DNA from: Cervus elaphus
Lineage: Eukaryota; Chordata; Mammalia; Artiodactyla; Cervidae
Reading direction: 5' to 3'
Assembly (NCBI RefSeq): GCF_910594005.1
Contig: NC_057848.1
Location: 55,321,616 to 55,385,615, forward strand
DNA: 64,000 bases
Every line of letters begins with the position of its first letter. The first letter of the stretch is position 1. The notes below the pieces were generated by a model that saw only the letters and a list, made by a program, of their open reading frames with translations, ran no database searches and was not told where the DNA came from. Below, in pieces: positions 1 to 12,248 of the stretch. Made by a program: the position numbers and the translations under genes.

Positions 1-2031
1 CTGGAGCTAATCAGTGAATTTAGCAAAGTTGCAGGATACAAAATCAATACACAGAAATCACTTGCATTTCTATACACTAACAATGAAAAATCAGAAAGAG
101 CAATTAAGGAATCAGTCCCATTCACTACTGCAATGAAAAGAATTAAATATATAGGAATAAACTTACCTAAGGAGATGAAAGAACTGTACACAGAAAATTA
201 TAAGACACTAATAAAAGAAACCAAAATTGACATAAACAGATGGAGAGATATTCCATGTTCCTGGGTTGGAAGAATCAATATTGTGAAAATGACTATACTA
301 CCAAATGTAATCTACAGACTCAGTGCAACACCTATCAAATTACCAATGGCATTTTTCACAGAACTAGAACAAAAATTTTCACAATTCATATGGAAACACA
401 GAAGATCCCGGATAGCCAAAGCAGTCTTGAGAAAGAACAATGGAGCTGGAGGAATCAACCTTCCTGACTTCAGATAATACTGCAAAGCTACAGTCATCAA
501 GACTGAATGGTACTGGCACAAAATACAGAAATATAGACCAAAGGAACAAGATAGAAAGCCCAGAAATAAACCCATGCACCTATAGGTACCTTATTTTTGA
601 CAAAGGAGGCAAGAATATACAATGGGGCAAAGACAGCCTCTTCAATAAATGGTGCTGGGTAAACTGGACAGCTACATGTAAAAGAATGAAATTAGAACAC
701 TTCCTAACACCATACACAAAGATAAACTCAAAATGAACTAAAGACCTAAATGTAAGACCAGAAACTATAAGACTCTTAGATGAAAACATAGGCAGAACAC
801 TTGTTGACATAAATCAAAGCAAGATCCTCTATGACCCACATCCTAGAGTGAGAAATAAAAACCAAAGTAAACAAATGGGACCTGATTAAACTTAAAAGCT
901 TTTGCATAGCAAAGGAAACTATAAGCAAGGTGAAAAGACAATCCTCAGAATGGGAGAAAATAATTGCAAATGAAACAACTGACAAAGGATTAATTTCCAA
1001 AATATACAAGCAGCTGATACAACTCAATACCAGAAAAACAAACAACTCAATCAAAAAGTGGGAAAAAGACTTAAACTGACATTTCTCCAAAGAAGACTTA
1101 CAGATGGCTAACAAACACCTGAAAAGATGCTCAACATCGCTCATTATTAGAGAAATGCAAATCAAAACTACAATGAGGTATCACCTCACACCGGTCAGAA
1201 TGGCCCTCATCAAAAAGTCTACAAACAATAAATGCTGGGAAGGGTGTGGAGAAAAGGGAACACTCTTGCACTGCTGGTGGGAATGTAAATTGATACAGCC
1301 ACTACGGAAGATGGTATGGCGATTCCTTAAAAAAATAGGAATAAAAGCACCATATGACCCAGCAATCCCACTCCTAGGCATATACCCTGAGGAAACCAAA
1401 ATTGAAAGAGACACATGTATACCATTATTCACTGCAGCACTATTTACAATAAGTAGAACATGGAAGCAACCTAGATGTCCATCGACAGATGAATGGATAA
1501 AGAAGTTGTCATATATATTCACGATGGAACATTACTTAGCCATAAAAAGGAACACACTTGAATCAGTTCTAATGAGGTGGATGAACCTAGAACCTATTAT
1601 ACAGAGTGAAGTGAGTCAGAAAGAGAAAGATAAATACCGTATTCTAACACATATATATGGAATCTAGAAAAATGGTACTGAAGAAATTATTTACAGGGCA
1701 ACAATGGAGAAACATACATAGAGAATAGACTTATGGACATGAAAAGACGGGAGGAGAGGGTGAGATGTATAGAAAGAGTAACATGGAAACTTACATTACC
1801 ATATGTAAAATAGATAGCCAATGGGAATTTGCTGTATGGCCCAGGAAACTCAAACAGGGGCTGTGTATCAACCTAGACGGGTGGAGTAGGGAGGGAGATG
1901 GGAGGGAGTTTTAAAAGGGAGGGGAAATATATATACCTATGGCTGTATCATGTAGAGGTTTAACAGAAAACAGCAAAATTCTGTAAAGCAACTATCCTGC
2001 AATAAAAAATAAATTAATTTTTTAAAAAAGA
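1..2031 (+). mobile_element. L1-BT-type LINE-1, 3' part (ORF2 C-terminal half, 3' UTR, A-rich tail)
   Basis: The plus strand encodes the post-catalytic part of L1 ORF2. Positions 133-477 read as the region containing 'LSATPIKLPMAFFTELEQKF', and 1104-1667 read as the C-terminal domain ending in 'ILTHIYGI'. The frame is broken by a stop at about 475 and by frameshifts between 740 and 1100, so it is a dead copy. A 3' UTR and an A/T-rich tail follow, ending near 2031. The element enters from before the window, so its 5' end and any target duplication cannot be judged. It lies in HS6ST2 intron 2, antisense to that gene. Confidence 0.9.
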
Positions 2032-4189
2032 ATGAAGGGACAGTAATACCATCCTTTAAAAATAAAATAGATTATAATAGAATACCATGAACAACAGTAT
2101 ATCAACAAACTGAATAATTTAGACAAAACTGACAAATTTCTAGAAAGACACAAACTGTTAAAAAAGAAAAAGACTACCTAAATCCAACTATTAAAAAAGC
2201 AAAGTCATTGAATAAATAGTTTAACAACTTAGCACAAAGAAAATCCCAGGCCAAAAGGGTTTCTCTAGTGAATTCTACCAAAATATTAATACCAAGTTTC
2301 ACAAACTCAAAGAACAGAAGAGACAAGAACATTTAACATCCTATGAGGTTTTGCTGCTGCTGTTGTTTAGTCACTAAGTCATATATGACTCTCTGTGACC
2401 CCATGGACTGCAGCGCACCAGGCTTCCTTGTCCTCCACTATCTCCCGCAGTTTGCTCAAACTCATGTCCATTGAGACAGTGACGCCATCTAACCATCTTA
2501 TCTAAGAGCCAACTCATTGGAAAAACCTCTGATGCTGGGTAAGACTGAAGGCAAAAGGAGAAGGGGGAGGCAGAGAATGAGATGGTTAGAGGTAAGTATT
2601 ACCCTGACACTAAAACCAAACAAAGACATCATAAGAAAAGAAAACTATAGACCAATATCCTTAAGAAATAGAGATGCAAAAATTCTCAAGGAAACACTAG
2701 AAAATCCAATCCAGAAATATATAAAAAGGACTGTACACCATGACAAAATGGGATTTATCCCCAGAATGCAAAGTTGGCTTAACAACCAAGAGTTATTTAA
2801 TATAAAACACCATATCAAAAAGATAAAAGGGGAAAATACATGATTATCACAATAGAGAAAAATCATTTGACAAAATCTATCACCCATTCATTGATACAAA
2901 GATAATAATAAACACTTAATCAAGCTGGGAATGAGAGTGAACATCTTCAATCTGATAAAAGCATCTAGGAAAAATCCCAGACGTAACATCATGTTTAACG
3001 ATGAAAGGCTGAATGCTTTCCCCCACAAGGTTGGAAACAAGGAAGTCCATTCTAGCTGCTTCAGTTGCATAGTACTGGAGATCCTTGCCAGGGAATTTAG
3101 GCATAAATAAATAAAATGCATCCACATTGGATAAGAAGAAGTAAAAGTGCTTATTTACAGATGACATAATCTTGTATATAGAAAATCTTAAGGAATCCAC
3201 TAAAAAATTGCAACAACTTTTTAAAAACTGAGTTCAGAAAGAATGCAGTATGGAAGATCAATATTTAAAAATTCAGCAGTCTTTCTATAAGTAGCAATGA
3301 ACAATCCAAAAATAAAATTAAAAAAACAATTATATTTAAATATCAAAAAGAGTAAAATATTATGAGTAAATTTTTTAAAGTAGTATAAAACTTATAATCC
3401 AAAAACTTACAAAACATTGAAAGAAATTAAAGAACATCCAAATGAATGGAAAGACAGCCCAAGTTCATGGATTTAAAAACTTAATATTGTTCAGATGGTA
3501 ATATTCCCCCAAACTGATCTACGGATTCAACATATTGATAAGCTAATTTTGAAATTCACACTGAAAGTCTAGGTACCCAGAATAGCCAAAACATTCTAGA
3601 GAAAGAAGAAAAAAACTGAAGATTCACACTTCCTGATTTCAAAACTAACTACAAAGCAAAAGCAGTCAAAGACCATGTGGTGTTTCATAAAGAGAGCTAT
3701 CTAGATTAATAAAATAGAATTAAGGATCCAGAAACACATATAAATAAAGGAAAAAGTCTTTTAACAAATGATTCTGGGACAACCAACAGCCACGTGAAAA
3801 AGAATAAAGTTGGACCCCCTTTTTACAATATACACAAAAAATAACTCAAGATAAATCATAATCTTAATGTAAGATATAAAAGTATAAAACTCTCAGAGGA
3901 AGATAGAGGACTAAATCTTTGTGATCTTAGGTTACACAAAACATTTATGAGAGACAAAAGAAAAAAATAGTTAAGCTGGATTTCATGAAGATGTAAAACT
4001 TCAATGCTTCAATGAACATCATGAAGAAAGTGAAAAGGCAATCCACTGAATGGGAGAAAACTATTTGCAAAGCATAGGTACAATAAAGGACTCGTATCTA
4101 GAATGTATACAGAACACTTAATACTAAAAAGAAAATAATAATTAAAAATGGCAAAGGATCTGAATTGACATTCAATTGGGCAACCCTGT
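2032..4189 (+). mobile_element. Older L1 ORF2 fragment, interrupted by a BovB insertion
   Basis: Degraded L1 ORF2 sequence on the plus strand, with text recognisable from the reverse transcriptase region: 2595-2843 translates as 'KDIIRKENYRPISLRNRDAK' with further RT sequence, and there are later pieces around 3150 and 4030-4170. It is far more degraded than the copy at 1-2031, with stops throughout. It is split at 2350-2588 by a small BovB insertion and cut at about 4190 by a Bov-tA SINE. Family-level naming (L1M class) is inference. Confidence 0.75.
2350..2588 (-). mobile_element. 5'-truncated BovB (RTE) copy with a 5' inversion
   Basis: The left part (2350 to about 2506) is the BovB 3' end read on the minus strand. 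The right part (about 2507-2588) is the immediately upstream BovB segment read on the plus strand. The two pieces meet at the same consensus point (around 'gatggtta'), which is the signature of a 5' inversion. The short direct repeat GAGGT flanks the whole insertion at 2345-2349 and 2589-2593, and removing the insertion restores continuous L1 text. Confidence 0.75.
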
Positions 4190-4399
4190 GCTGCACTCAG
4201 TCGTGTTCAACTCTTTGAGACCCCGTGAAATGTAGCCCATCAGGCTCTTCTGTCCATGGGATTTCCCAGGCAAGAATACTGGAGTGGGTTATCATCTTCC
4301 TCCTCCAGGGGATCTTTCTGACTCAGGGATTGAATCTGCGTCTCCTGTGTGCTGCATTGCAGGCAGATTCTTTACCCACTGAGCCATTGAGGAAGCCCA
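4190..4399 (-). mobile_element. Bov-tA SINE
   Basis: Minus-strand copy. It begins with the BovA end ('cactcagtcgtgttcaactc') and ends with the tRNA-derived head ('ttgaggaagccc'). The A and B box region is decayed. It sits within or between old L1 fragments. Confidence 0.85.
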
Positions 4400-4512
4400 A
4401 AATGTATCAGACTTAATACAAGTTAAAACTGTAAAACTTTTAGATAATACATAGAAGAAAAATTCCAAGATCTAGGGCTACTCAGTGTCATATCTTTTTA
4501 CCTTTTCATACT
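4400..4512 (+). mobile_element. Old L1 ORF2 fragment
   Basis: A short plus-strand piece with L1 text around 'aaaacttttagataatacat'. Its continuation seems to be at about 6340-7120 after the insertions between them, so these two pieces are probably one old element. Assignment is by recognition only. Confidence 0.5.
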
Positions 4513-4700
4513 GATGCTGGGAAAGATTGAGGGCAAGAGGAAAGGCAGGGACAGTAGATGAGGTGGTTGGATGGCATCACTGAGTCAATGGACATGAGTT
4601 TGAGCAAACTCAGGGAGATAGTGAAGGAGAGGGAAGCCAGCTGTGCTGCAGTTCATGGGGTCACAAAGAGTCAGACACAACTTAGCAACTGAACAACAAC
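4513..4700 (+). mobile_element. BovB (RTE) 3' end fragment
   Basis: Plus-strand BovB 3' terminal sequence starting 'actgatgctgggaaagattg' and ending 'agcaactgaacaacaacaa'. Only about 190 bp remain and no coding part is present. Confidence 0.85.
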
Positions 4701-4790
4701 AAGGTCTACTCAATTCCTTTTTTAAATTAAAGTGTAGTTGATTTATACTATTGTGCTAACTTCCAGTGTACAGCAAACTGATTCAGTTAA

Positions 4791-4825
<35 letters not shown>

Positions 4826-4899
4826 TATAAATGCTTTTCATATTTTTTCTGTTATGGTTTATTCCAAGATATTGAATATAGTTCCATGTGCTATACAGT

Positions 4900-5172
4900 G
4901 GAGAAGGCAATGGCACCCCACTCCAGTACTCTTGCCTGGCAAATCCCGTGGACCAAGTAGCCTGGTGGGCTGCAGTCCATGGGGTCGCTAAGAGTCAGAC
5001 ACAACTGAGCGACTTCACTTTCACTTTTCACTTTCATGCATTGGAGAAGGAAATGGCAACCCACTCCAGTGTTCTTGCCTGGAGAATCCCAGGGATGGGG
5101 GAGCCTGGTGGGCTGCCGTCTATGGGGTCGCTCAGAGTCGGACACAACTGAGGCGACTTAGCAGCAGCAGCA
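4900..5172 (+). mobile_element. Bov-A2 dimeric SINE with 12-bp target duplication
   Basis: Two BovA monomers in tandem ('gagaaggcaatggcacccca' and 'ggagaaggaaatggcaaccc'), joined by a short CACTTTCA-rich linker and ending in a CAG trinucleotide tail. The direct repeat GTGCTATACAGT is exact at 4888-4899 and 5173-5184. The element interrupts the antisense L1 3' UTR. Confidence 0.93.
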
Positions 5173-5703
5173 GTGCTATACAGTAGGACCTCGTTGTTTA
5201 TCTATTTTATTAATATATATAGGAGCTTGTATTAGCTAATCCCCAACTCCTAATTTATCCCTCCATTATCCCTTTTCCCCTTTAGTAACCATGTTTGTTT
5301 TCTATGCCTATGAGTCTATTTCTCTTCTGTAAATAAAATCATTTGTATATTTTTGATTCCACATATAAGTTATATCATATGATATTTGTCTTTCTCTTTC
5401 TGGCTTATTTCACTTACTATGATAATCTCTAGGTCCATCCATGTTGCTGCAAATGGCATTATTTCATTCTTTTGATGGCTGAGTTATATTCCATTGTATA
5501 TATGTACCACATCTTTATCTATTCCTCTGTGGATGGACATTTAGGCTACTTCCATGTCTTGGCAAGTGTAAATAATGCTGCTATGAATATAAGGTTGCAT
5601 ATATCTTTTCAAATTAAGGGTTTTCTCCAGATTTATGCTCAGGGATTGCTGGATCATATGGCAACTCTATTTTCAGTTTTTTAAGGAACCTCCATAATGT
5701 TCT

Positions 5704-6128
5704 CCATTATGAGAGAACATTACCATAAAGAAAGCTGAGTGCTGAAGAATTAATGCTTTTGAACTGTACTGTTAGAGAAGATGCTTCAGAGTCCCTTGGA
5801 CTGCAAGGAGATCAAACCAGTCAATCCTAAGGGAAACCAGTTCTGAATATTCATTGGAAGAACTGATGCTGAAGCTGAAGCTCCAATACTTTGGCCACCT
5901 GATGCAAAGAACTGACTCACTGGAAAAGACCATGATGCTGGGCAAGACCGACAACAGGAGGAGAAGGGGATGACAGAGGATGAGATGGTTGGATGGCATC
6001 ACTGGCTCAATGGACATGAGTTTGAGCAAGCTCCAGGAGTTAGTGATGGACAGGGAAGCCTGCTGTGCTTTAGTTCATAAGGTCACAAAGAGTCGGACAT
6101 GACTGAGCGACTGAACTGAACTGAACTA
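5704..6128 (+). mobile_element. BovB (RTE) 3' end with 10-bp target duplication
   Basis: Plus-strand BovB 3' end, from about 'agaaagctgagtgctgaag' to the terminal (CTGAA)n repeat. ATAATGTTCT flanks it at 5694-5703 and 6129-6138. The inserted part begins with bases complementary to the left duplication (gagaacatta), giving a small hairpin at the 5' junction. Confidence 0.85.
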
Positions 6129-6339
6129 ATAATGTTCTTCAGAGTGACTGCACCAGTGTATACTCCCACCAACGGTGTAGAAGGGTACCCTTTTCTCCAC
6201 ACTCTCTCTAGCATTTACTATTTGTAGGTTTTTTGATAACAGCTATTCTGACTGGTGCAAGGTGATACCTCATCGTAGTTTTGATTTGCATTTATCTAAT
6301 AATTAGCATTATGGAGAATCTTTTCATATTATACAATTA

Positions 6340-7120
6340 ATTCTTGATGCTGAGTCATGATCCATGAGAGGAAAAACTTATAGATTGGACCTCATCAAAA
6401 TTAGAAATTTTGCTCTGTCAAATACCATGGGAAAAAGTTGAAAAGACAGGCAATGAGCCAAGAGGAAATACTGCAAGCAACATATCTAACAGAGAGTAAT
6501 ATTAAAGAATATGTAACTCCCAAAGCTCAACAGTTAAAAAAAAACAAAGAATCCCATCAGAAAACAGGCAAATGACATTCTACCACAGAGGACCTACAGA
6601 TGGCTAATAAGCATGTGAAAAGATGTTGAACATTTTAGCCATCAGGCAAAGGGATAGTAAAATCACAATGAGATATGACTACACATCTATCAGAATGGCT
6701 AAAATGTAAAAATAACAGCAACACTAAATGCTGGAAAGGATAAGGAGAAACTGGATCACTCATACATTGCTGGTGGGAATGTGAAATGACATACAGTCAT
6801 TCTGGAAAACTGTTCAACAGTTTCTTACAAAACTAAACATGCACTTATCAAATGTCCCAGCAATTGCATTCCTGAGCATTTATCCTAGAGAAATGAACAC
6901 TTAGCATCCCACAAAAGCCTATACATGAATGTTCATAGCAGCTTTATTCATAATAGCCCAAAACCAGAATCAGCCCAGATCAACAGCTGTCCTTCAACAG
7001 CTGAATGGTGAAACAAACGGTGGTACATACTTACCATGGATTACCCTGTAGCAATAAAAAAATATATGAACTATTGCTATAAGCAACAGCTTGGATGAAT
7101 TTTGAGTGAATTATGCAGAT
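6340..7120 (+). mobile_element. Old L1 ORF2 C-terminal fragment
   Basis: Plus-strand text of the ORF2 C-terminal region with many stops, including 'acctacagatggctaataag' at 6590 and 'ttgctggtgggaatgtgaa' near 6768. It is more diverged than the L1-BT copies. It is probably the continuation of 4400-4512. Confidence 0.7.
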
Positions 7121-8880
7121 CTTAAGAGGTACCCCAAACTAGCTCTCACTCCTGTTCCAGCAGAACCATGGTGTCCCAGAATTACAGACTGAAAGCCACC
7201 AGCGGCCCAGACGCCTAAGGTGCTCACTATTAAAGCTGCCAGTCTGCACAAGGCCATTGCCTCCCTCTAGGGCCCTGAAGCAGAGGCGGATACACTGTCC
7301 CCAAAGCTCCTTCTAGGAGGGCAAGGTCAGAGTCACTAAGAGGCGATCTGTCATTTAATTACGGCAAGAGTTTACCTTCTTTTCCCAGCGGTATTTCTAT
7401 CTCTCAGACCCAACTTTAGCTTCTGACATTTCAATCAAAACTCCTACTATTTCTTCACTATTTCTACCTGCTCAAAGTTCTAGGAGAACAGTTGTTTTCT
7501 TCCTTCAGGTTTCTTGCACTAAGCTAAGAAATTCAGAGACCACCAAAGTATGTCATCGAAAACCAAACGATATAGCTGTGCAGACTTCAGGCTTTCTGGA
7601 ACTTGGATATCTCCATCTTAGCAGACTCCTTGCATACAAGAGCTCCTCTCTGTTAATCAGAAAATGCTGCATCCTGGAGTCAGACCTCAGCAAATCAGAA
7701 CAGCAGGATGTTTGTGGTCCCTGGCTTCTTTTGCTGTGTGAATGGAAATCTGACCTCTGTGACATTCTCTAGAGATGTTCCCAGCCAAAGGTCACAACCG
7801 AGACCCCACACCCAGTTCTCTGATACTGGAACCAGAACCTTCCTACAATGAATAATGGTTGCATCACTATGGCTTAAAAAAAAAAACAAATATGACATTC
7901 AATGAAGAGCATCACCATCTTGTTCATTCCAATCCAACCATATTTTTTCAAAGGAGAGAGACTGTCAGTGTAACTGCTCACTTCCATGCACACAAATCCT
8001 GTATGCAGCCTTTAACACAGCATTCAGGTGAACTCTGGAATATGATGAGCTGCTTCCCTCCAACAGTCAGGCAAGGTGCCTGCAATACAGGACTCCCTCC
8101 CTGAGAGATAAGCTGAGCTCATTTGGCTGCATTCAATGGTCTAGCTCAGTCACATACCTTCAGCTCCCCCCAAGTCAAAAATATACCCACTTCCTGAACA
8201 GGAAAAACAGTTGGAAACCAAAAAGTGTGATTTTAGTCTCATTCTGATGGATCTTGTGACATCTAGGTCTCTAAACCTCTCAATAATAATTTTTCAAGGC
8301 CATCTGGAATAAATAGAAGTCCCACTCAAAGCTGCATGTATGAAAATTCTGGTATTTTAAATGGATTTTGTCCTTAAATGCATAAACCAAAAAAGCAGGC
8401 AAGCAATTGGATTAGAAGAGCAAGGTGTTTTTTTTTTTTTTAAAAAAAACCTCTCTAATTGGCATTAAGTCACCAAACATTGTCAAACACATATCACTTG
8501 CTTAATTATTTTGTGTGCGCATGTGTATATCTTTATAACTTCATAAACATATAAATGAGAGGGAGATGCAGATTTAATGTACATCCATATGGCAATAAAT
8601 ACAAAAGCTGCCAGATTGTAAAATGCTATACTAATGCTAAAATGATACCATTTTTTTCTTTCGCTTTGCTTCCAAGTCACAAAGAACAAATTTAGAGTAA
8701 AGATGCAAAGCATGGATCCTCAACTAAAAGGGGACATGTGCACAGACCTTTTTGTCCAGTAATGCAAAGTATCTTTTAATACCCGTCTTCAGCTCTGTAT
8801 TCTATTTGTCTAATTATCTTTCATTAATCTTACAGTGTGTTTATGCATAAAATGATTTCTACATGTCCATTAAAATTTTT
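7121..8880. other. Unique intronic sequence, no gene seen
   Basis: HS6ST2 intron 2. No coding similarity is recognised. It contains homopolymer runs of A (near 7876) and T/A (8427-8450) only. Small open frames at 7578-7772 and 7859-8104 have no recognisable content. Confidence 0.5.
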
Positions 8881-8884
8881 ATTG

Positions 8885-9000
8885 AAGAAGTTGTTCAGTT
8901 GCTAAGTCGTGTCTGACTCTGTGACCCCATGGACCACAGCACGCCAGGCTCTTCCGTCCTCCACTATCTCCTGGAGTTTGCTCAGATTCATGTCCATTGA
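8885..9000 (-). mobile_element. BovB/BovA 3' fragment
   Basis: A 115-bp minus-strand piece with 'agttgctaagtcgtgtctga' followed by BovB-specific text ('ctatctcctggagtttgctc'). That text identifies it as BovB rather than Bov-tA. Confidence 0.8.
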
Positions 9001-9079
9001 AGAAATTTTTCATAAATAGCCTACTACGCATCATTCACCCCAATAAGCTTCATTTCAGTACAGCTTTCATTAGTTTCGA

Positions 9080-9290
9080 GCTTCCCTGGATGCTCAGATG
9101 GTAAAGCATCCGCCTGCAATGCAGGAGACACAGCAGACGGGAGTTCGACCCCTGGGTAGGAAAGATCCCCTATAGAAGTACCCACTCCAGTTATTCTTGC
9201 CTGGAGAATTTCATGGACAGAGGAGCCTGGCGGGCTACAATCCACAGGGGCACAAAGAGTCGGACACGACTGAGCAACTAACACTTCCAC
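9080..9290 (+). mobile_element. Bov-tA SINE
   Basis: Plus strand, with tRNA head 'gcttccctggatgctcagat', B-box-like 'gagttcgacccctgg' and a BovA body ending 'cacgactgagcaactaac'. Confidence 0.92.
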
Positions 9291-10426
9291 TTTTTTCACT
9301 TTTTAATGAGTTTTAGTTGGCGTATTACACTCACTGTACCACTTTCAGCAAAACCAATCACAGAAACAATAAATACGTTTGCCTGTAATGTACATGGCAA
9401 ATAGGCTCTAACAGTTTTTCAACCTTCAAGATGTTGTGCCAGTTAATCTTCTACATAGCAAAGTCTCAGCCGTGAGGCTTCCGCTGAGTTGGCCATCATC
9501 CCAAGGTCAAACTCTCCTCTGGTTGTACTGGGCATCTTTTTACCATCCTTCCAAGCCTTCAACCTAATTTCTTTGCTGCCTGCACTGTGTGCCAGCCTGG
9601 CAGCCCGTGCTTATTTGCATATTTTCTCAGATGGCTCTTTTCTAAAGCTGCCTCCTCCAAAGGAGAGAGAATGGTCACTCCTATGGAAAGTGCTACCCTC
9701 ACTTGGTTATTTCAGTTATAAAATACACTGTTATTATCTACATGATGAGCCCCTGGGATAAGCACTGGTTTCAAGATTCATTTTCTCTCGGACCCCTCAC
9801 TTGAAGTTGAGAAAAACCTTTATTTCACTGGCTCCTCATGATCCAAGATTGTATGAGCTGCCCTGGCTGAACCCATTCACACTACCCTCCAAGAGCTGTG
9901 TCTACTCAGACCAAAATGAGCAAAAAAAAAAAAAAAAAAACAATGGTCACTCACAGAAACAGGCCATGGACAGAGCAGTGCAACTGACATGGCTAATGAG
10001 GCAACAGACAACATTCAAAAAGTAAAATGCCTTGGCCTCTTAGAAATCTTGTGAAGTGGATGCACCATAATTTAAGTCCACATGGAGTGTAATATAAAAT
10101 ACGTTAAGGTCTTCATTTTCCTTACCTGGAAAAAAATTTTTCCTCTAACCTAAATCCTTTCTACCCCCCCCCCAAAAAAACATAATTATTTTGTTTAAAT
10201 CATTGTTGAAAGCATTTACAATATCGTGGATATCTAAATCCTTATTTAAGAGGGAAAAAGAAGAGCTGCAAAATTTACCTTTAGAGAGTGATTTTTATTA
10301 AACATTGTTAAAGGTGCCTTAACATGTTGGAACCTGTTATTTGCAGATAGTCACCTCAGGTCTCCATTCCACTTAGTTTGTATAGACACATAGCCAAAAA
10401 AAGAGGGTATAGGCTTTTACTATGGA
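9291..10426. other. Unique intronic sequence with A and C runs
   Basis: No gene recognised. There is an A-run at about 9931-9949, and a C-run followed by an A-run at about 10165-10180. The open frames at 9489-9761 and 9801-10025 resemble no known protein. Confidence 0.5.
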
Positions 10427-10640
10427 GAGAAGTGCGTGCTCAGTCATGCCCAACTATTTAGGACCCTATGGACTGTAGCCCACCAGGCTCCTCTGTCATG
10501 AGATTTTTCCAGAAAGAATACTGAAGTGGGTTGCCATGTCCTCTTCCAGGGGATCTTCCTGACCCAGGGATCGAACCCGTGTCTCCTCCATCTCCTGCAC
10601 TGCAAGCAGATTCTTTACTGCTGAGCCACCAGGGAAGCCC
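10427..10640 (-). mobile_element. Bov-tA SINE at the edge of an old L1
   Basis: Minus-strand Bov-tA ending in 'gccaccagggaagccc'. The direct repeat CTATGGA at 10420-10426 and 10640-10646 is consistent with a target duplication. Confidence 0.88.
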
Positions 10641-10681
10641 TATGGAAAACAGTAGGAAGGCTCTTTAAAAAACTAAAAGAG

Positions 10682-12248
10682 GGTTCCCTTTTCTCCACAC
10701 CCTCTCCAGCATTTATTGCTTGTAGACTTTTGGATAGCAGCCATCCTGACTGGCGTGTAATGGTACCTCATTGTGGTTTTGATTTGCATTTCTCTGATAA
10801 TGAGTGATGTGGAGCATCTTTTCATGTGTTTGTTAGCCATCTGTATGTCTTCTTTGGAGAAATGTCTGTTTAGTTCTTTGGCCCATTTTTTGATTGGGTC
10901 ATTTATTTTTCTGGAATTGAGCTTCAGGAGTTGCTTGTATATATTTGAGATTAATCCTTTGTCTGTTTCTTCATTTGCTATTATTTTCTCCCAATCTGAG
11001 GGCTGTCTTTTCACCTTACTTATAGTTTCCTTTGTTGTGCAAAAGCTTTTAAGTTTCATTAGGTCCCATTTGTTTATTTTTGCTTTTATTTCCAATATTC
11101 TGGGAGGTGGGTCATAGAGGATCCTGCTGTGATTCATGTTGGAGAGTGTTTTGCCTATGTTCTCCTCTAGGAGTTTTATAGTTTCCGGTCTTACATTTAG
11201 ATCTTTAATCCATTTTGAGTTTATTTTTGTGTATGGTGTTAGAAAGTGTTCTAGTTTCATTCTTTTACAAGTAGTTGACCAGCTTTCCCAGCACCACTTG
11301 TTAAAGAGGTTGTCTTTTTTCCATTGTATATCCTTGCCTCCTATGTCGAAGATAAGGTGTCCATAAGTTCGTGGATTTATCTCTGGGCTTTCTATTCTGT
11401 TCCATTGATCTATATTTCTGTCTTTGTGCCAGTACCATACTGTCTTGATATCTGTGGCTTTTGTTGGTGGGAATGCAAACTAGTACAGCCGCTATGGAAA
11501 ACAGTGTGGAGATTTCTTAAAAAACTGGAAATAGAACTGCCATATGACCCAGCAATCCCACTTCTGGGCATACACACTGAGGAAACCAGATCTGAAAGAG
11601 ACACGTGCACCCCAATGTTCATTGCAGCACTGTTTATAATAGCCAGAACATGGAAGCAACCTAGATGCCCATCAGCAGATGAATGGATAAGGAAGCTGTG
11701 GTACATATACACCATGGAATATTACTCAGCCATCAAAAAGAATTCATTTGAACCAGTTCTAATGAGGTGGATGAAACTGGAGCCCATTATACAGAGTGAA
11801 GTAAGCCAGAAAGATAAAGAACATTACAGCGTACTAACACATATATATGGAATTTAGAAAGATGGTAACGACAACCCTTTATGCAAAACAGAAAAAGAGA
11901 CACAGAAGTACAGAACAGACTTTTGAACTCTGTGGGAGAAGGTGAGGGTGGGATGTTTCGAAAGAACAGCATGTATATTATCTATGGTGAAACAGATCAC
12001 CAGCCCAGGTGGGATGCATGAGACAAGTGCTCGGGCCTGGTGCACTGGGAAGACCCAGAGGAATTGGGTGGAGAGGGAGGTGGGAGGGGGGATCGGGATG
12101 GGGAATACGTGTAAATCTATGGCTGATTCATATCAATGTATGACAAAACCCACTGAAATGTTGTGAAGTAATTAGCCTCCAACTAATTAAAAAATAAATA
12201 AATAAATAAAACATGAAAAAAAATGAAAAAATAAATTAAAAAAAAAAC
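10682..12248 (+). mobile_element. L1-BT insertion with a 5' inversion and 9-bp target duplication
   Basis: 10682 to about 11462 is L1-BT ORF2 on the minus strand (the 195-aa frame 10673-11260 reads 'MKLEHFLTPYTKINSKWIKD' onward). From 11463 the strand flips and the plus strand reads the next ORF2 section ('LVQPLWKTVWRFLKK' to 'VLTHIYGI', ending at 11857), then the 3' UTR and A-rich tail. The consensus is continuous across the flip apart from a few bases. CTAAAAGAG flanks the insertion at 10673-10681 and 12249-12257. Confidence 0.93.

Larger units (their letters stand above)
4703..6340 (-). mobile_element. Older L1 3' end, antisense, interrupted by Bov-A2 and BovB
   Basis: Minus-strand L1 3' UTR and ORF2 C-terminal text, including the antisense of the 'MEYYSAIK'-type region near 5470-5530. 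It is interrupted by a Bov-A2 SINE (4900-5172) and a BovB fragment (5704-6128), each with a target duplication that restores the L1 when removed. An AT dinucleotide run at 4791-4814 lies inside it. Confidence 0.8.

Noticed and set aside
9080..9150. tRNA gene from the tRNA-like head of Bov-tA SINEs (here and in the other copies)
   Set aside because: These are SINE heads with B-box remnants and no cloverleaf, present in many copies in the window.
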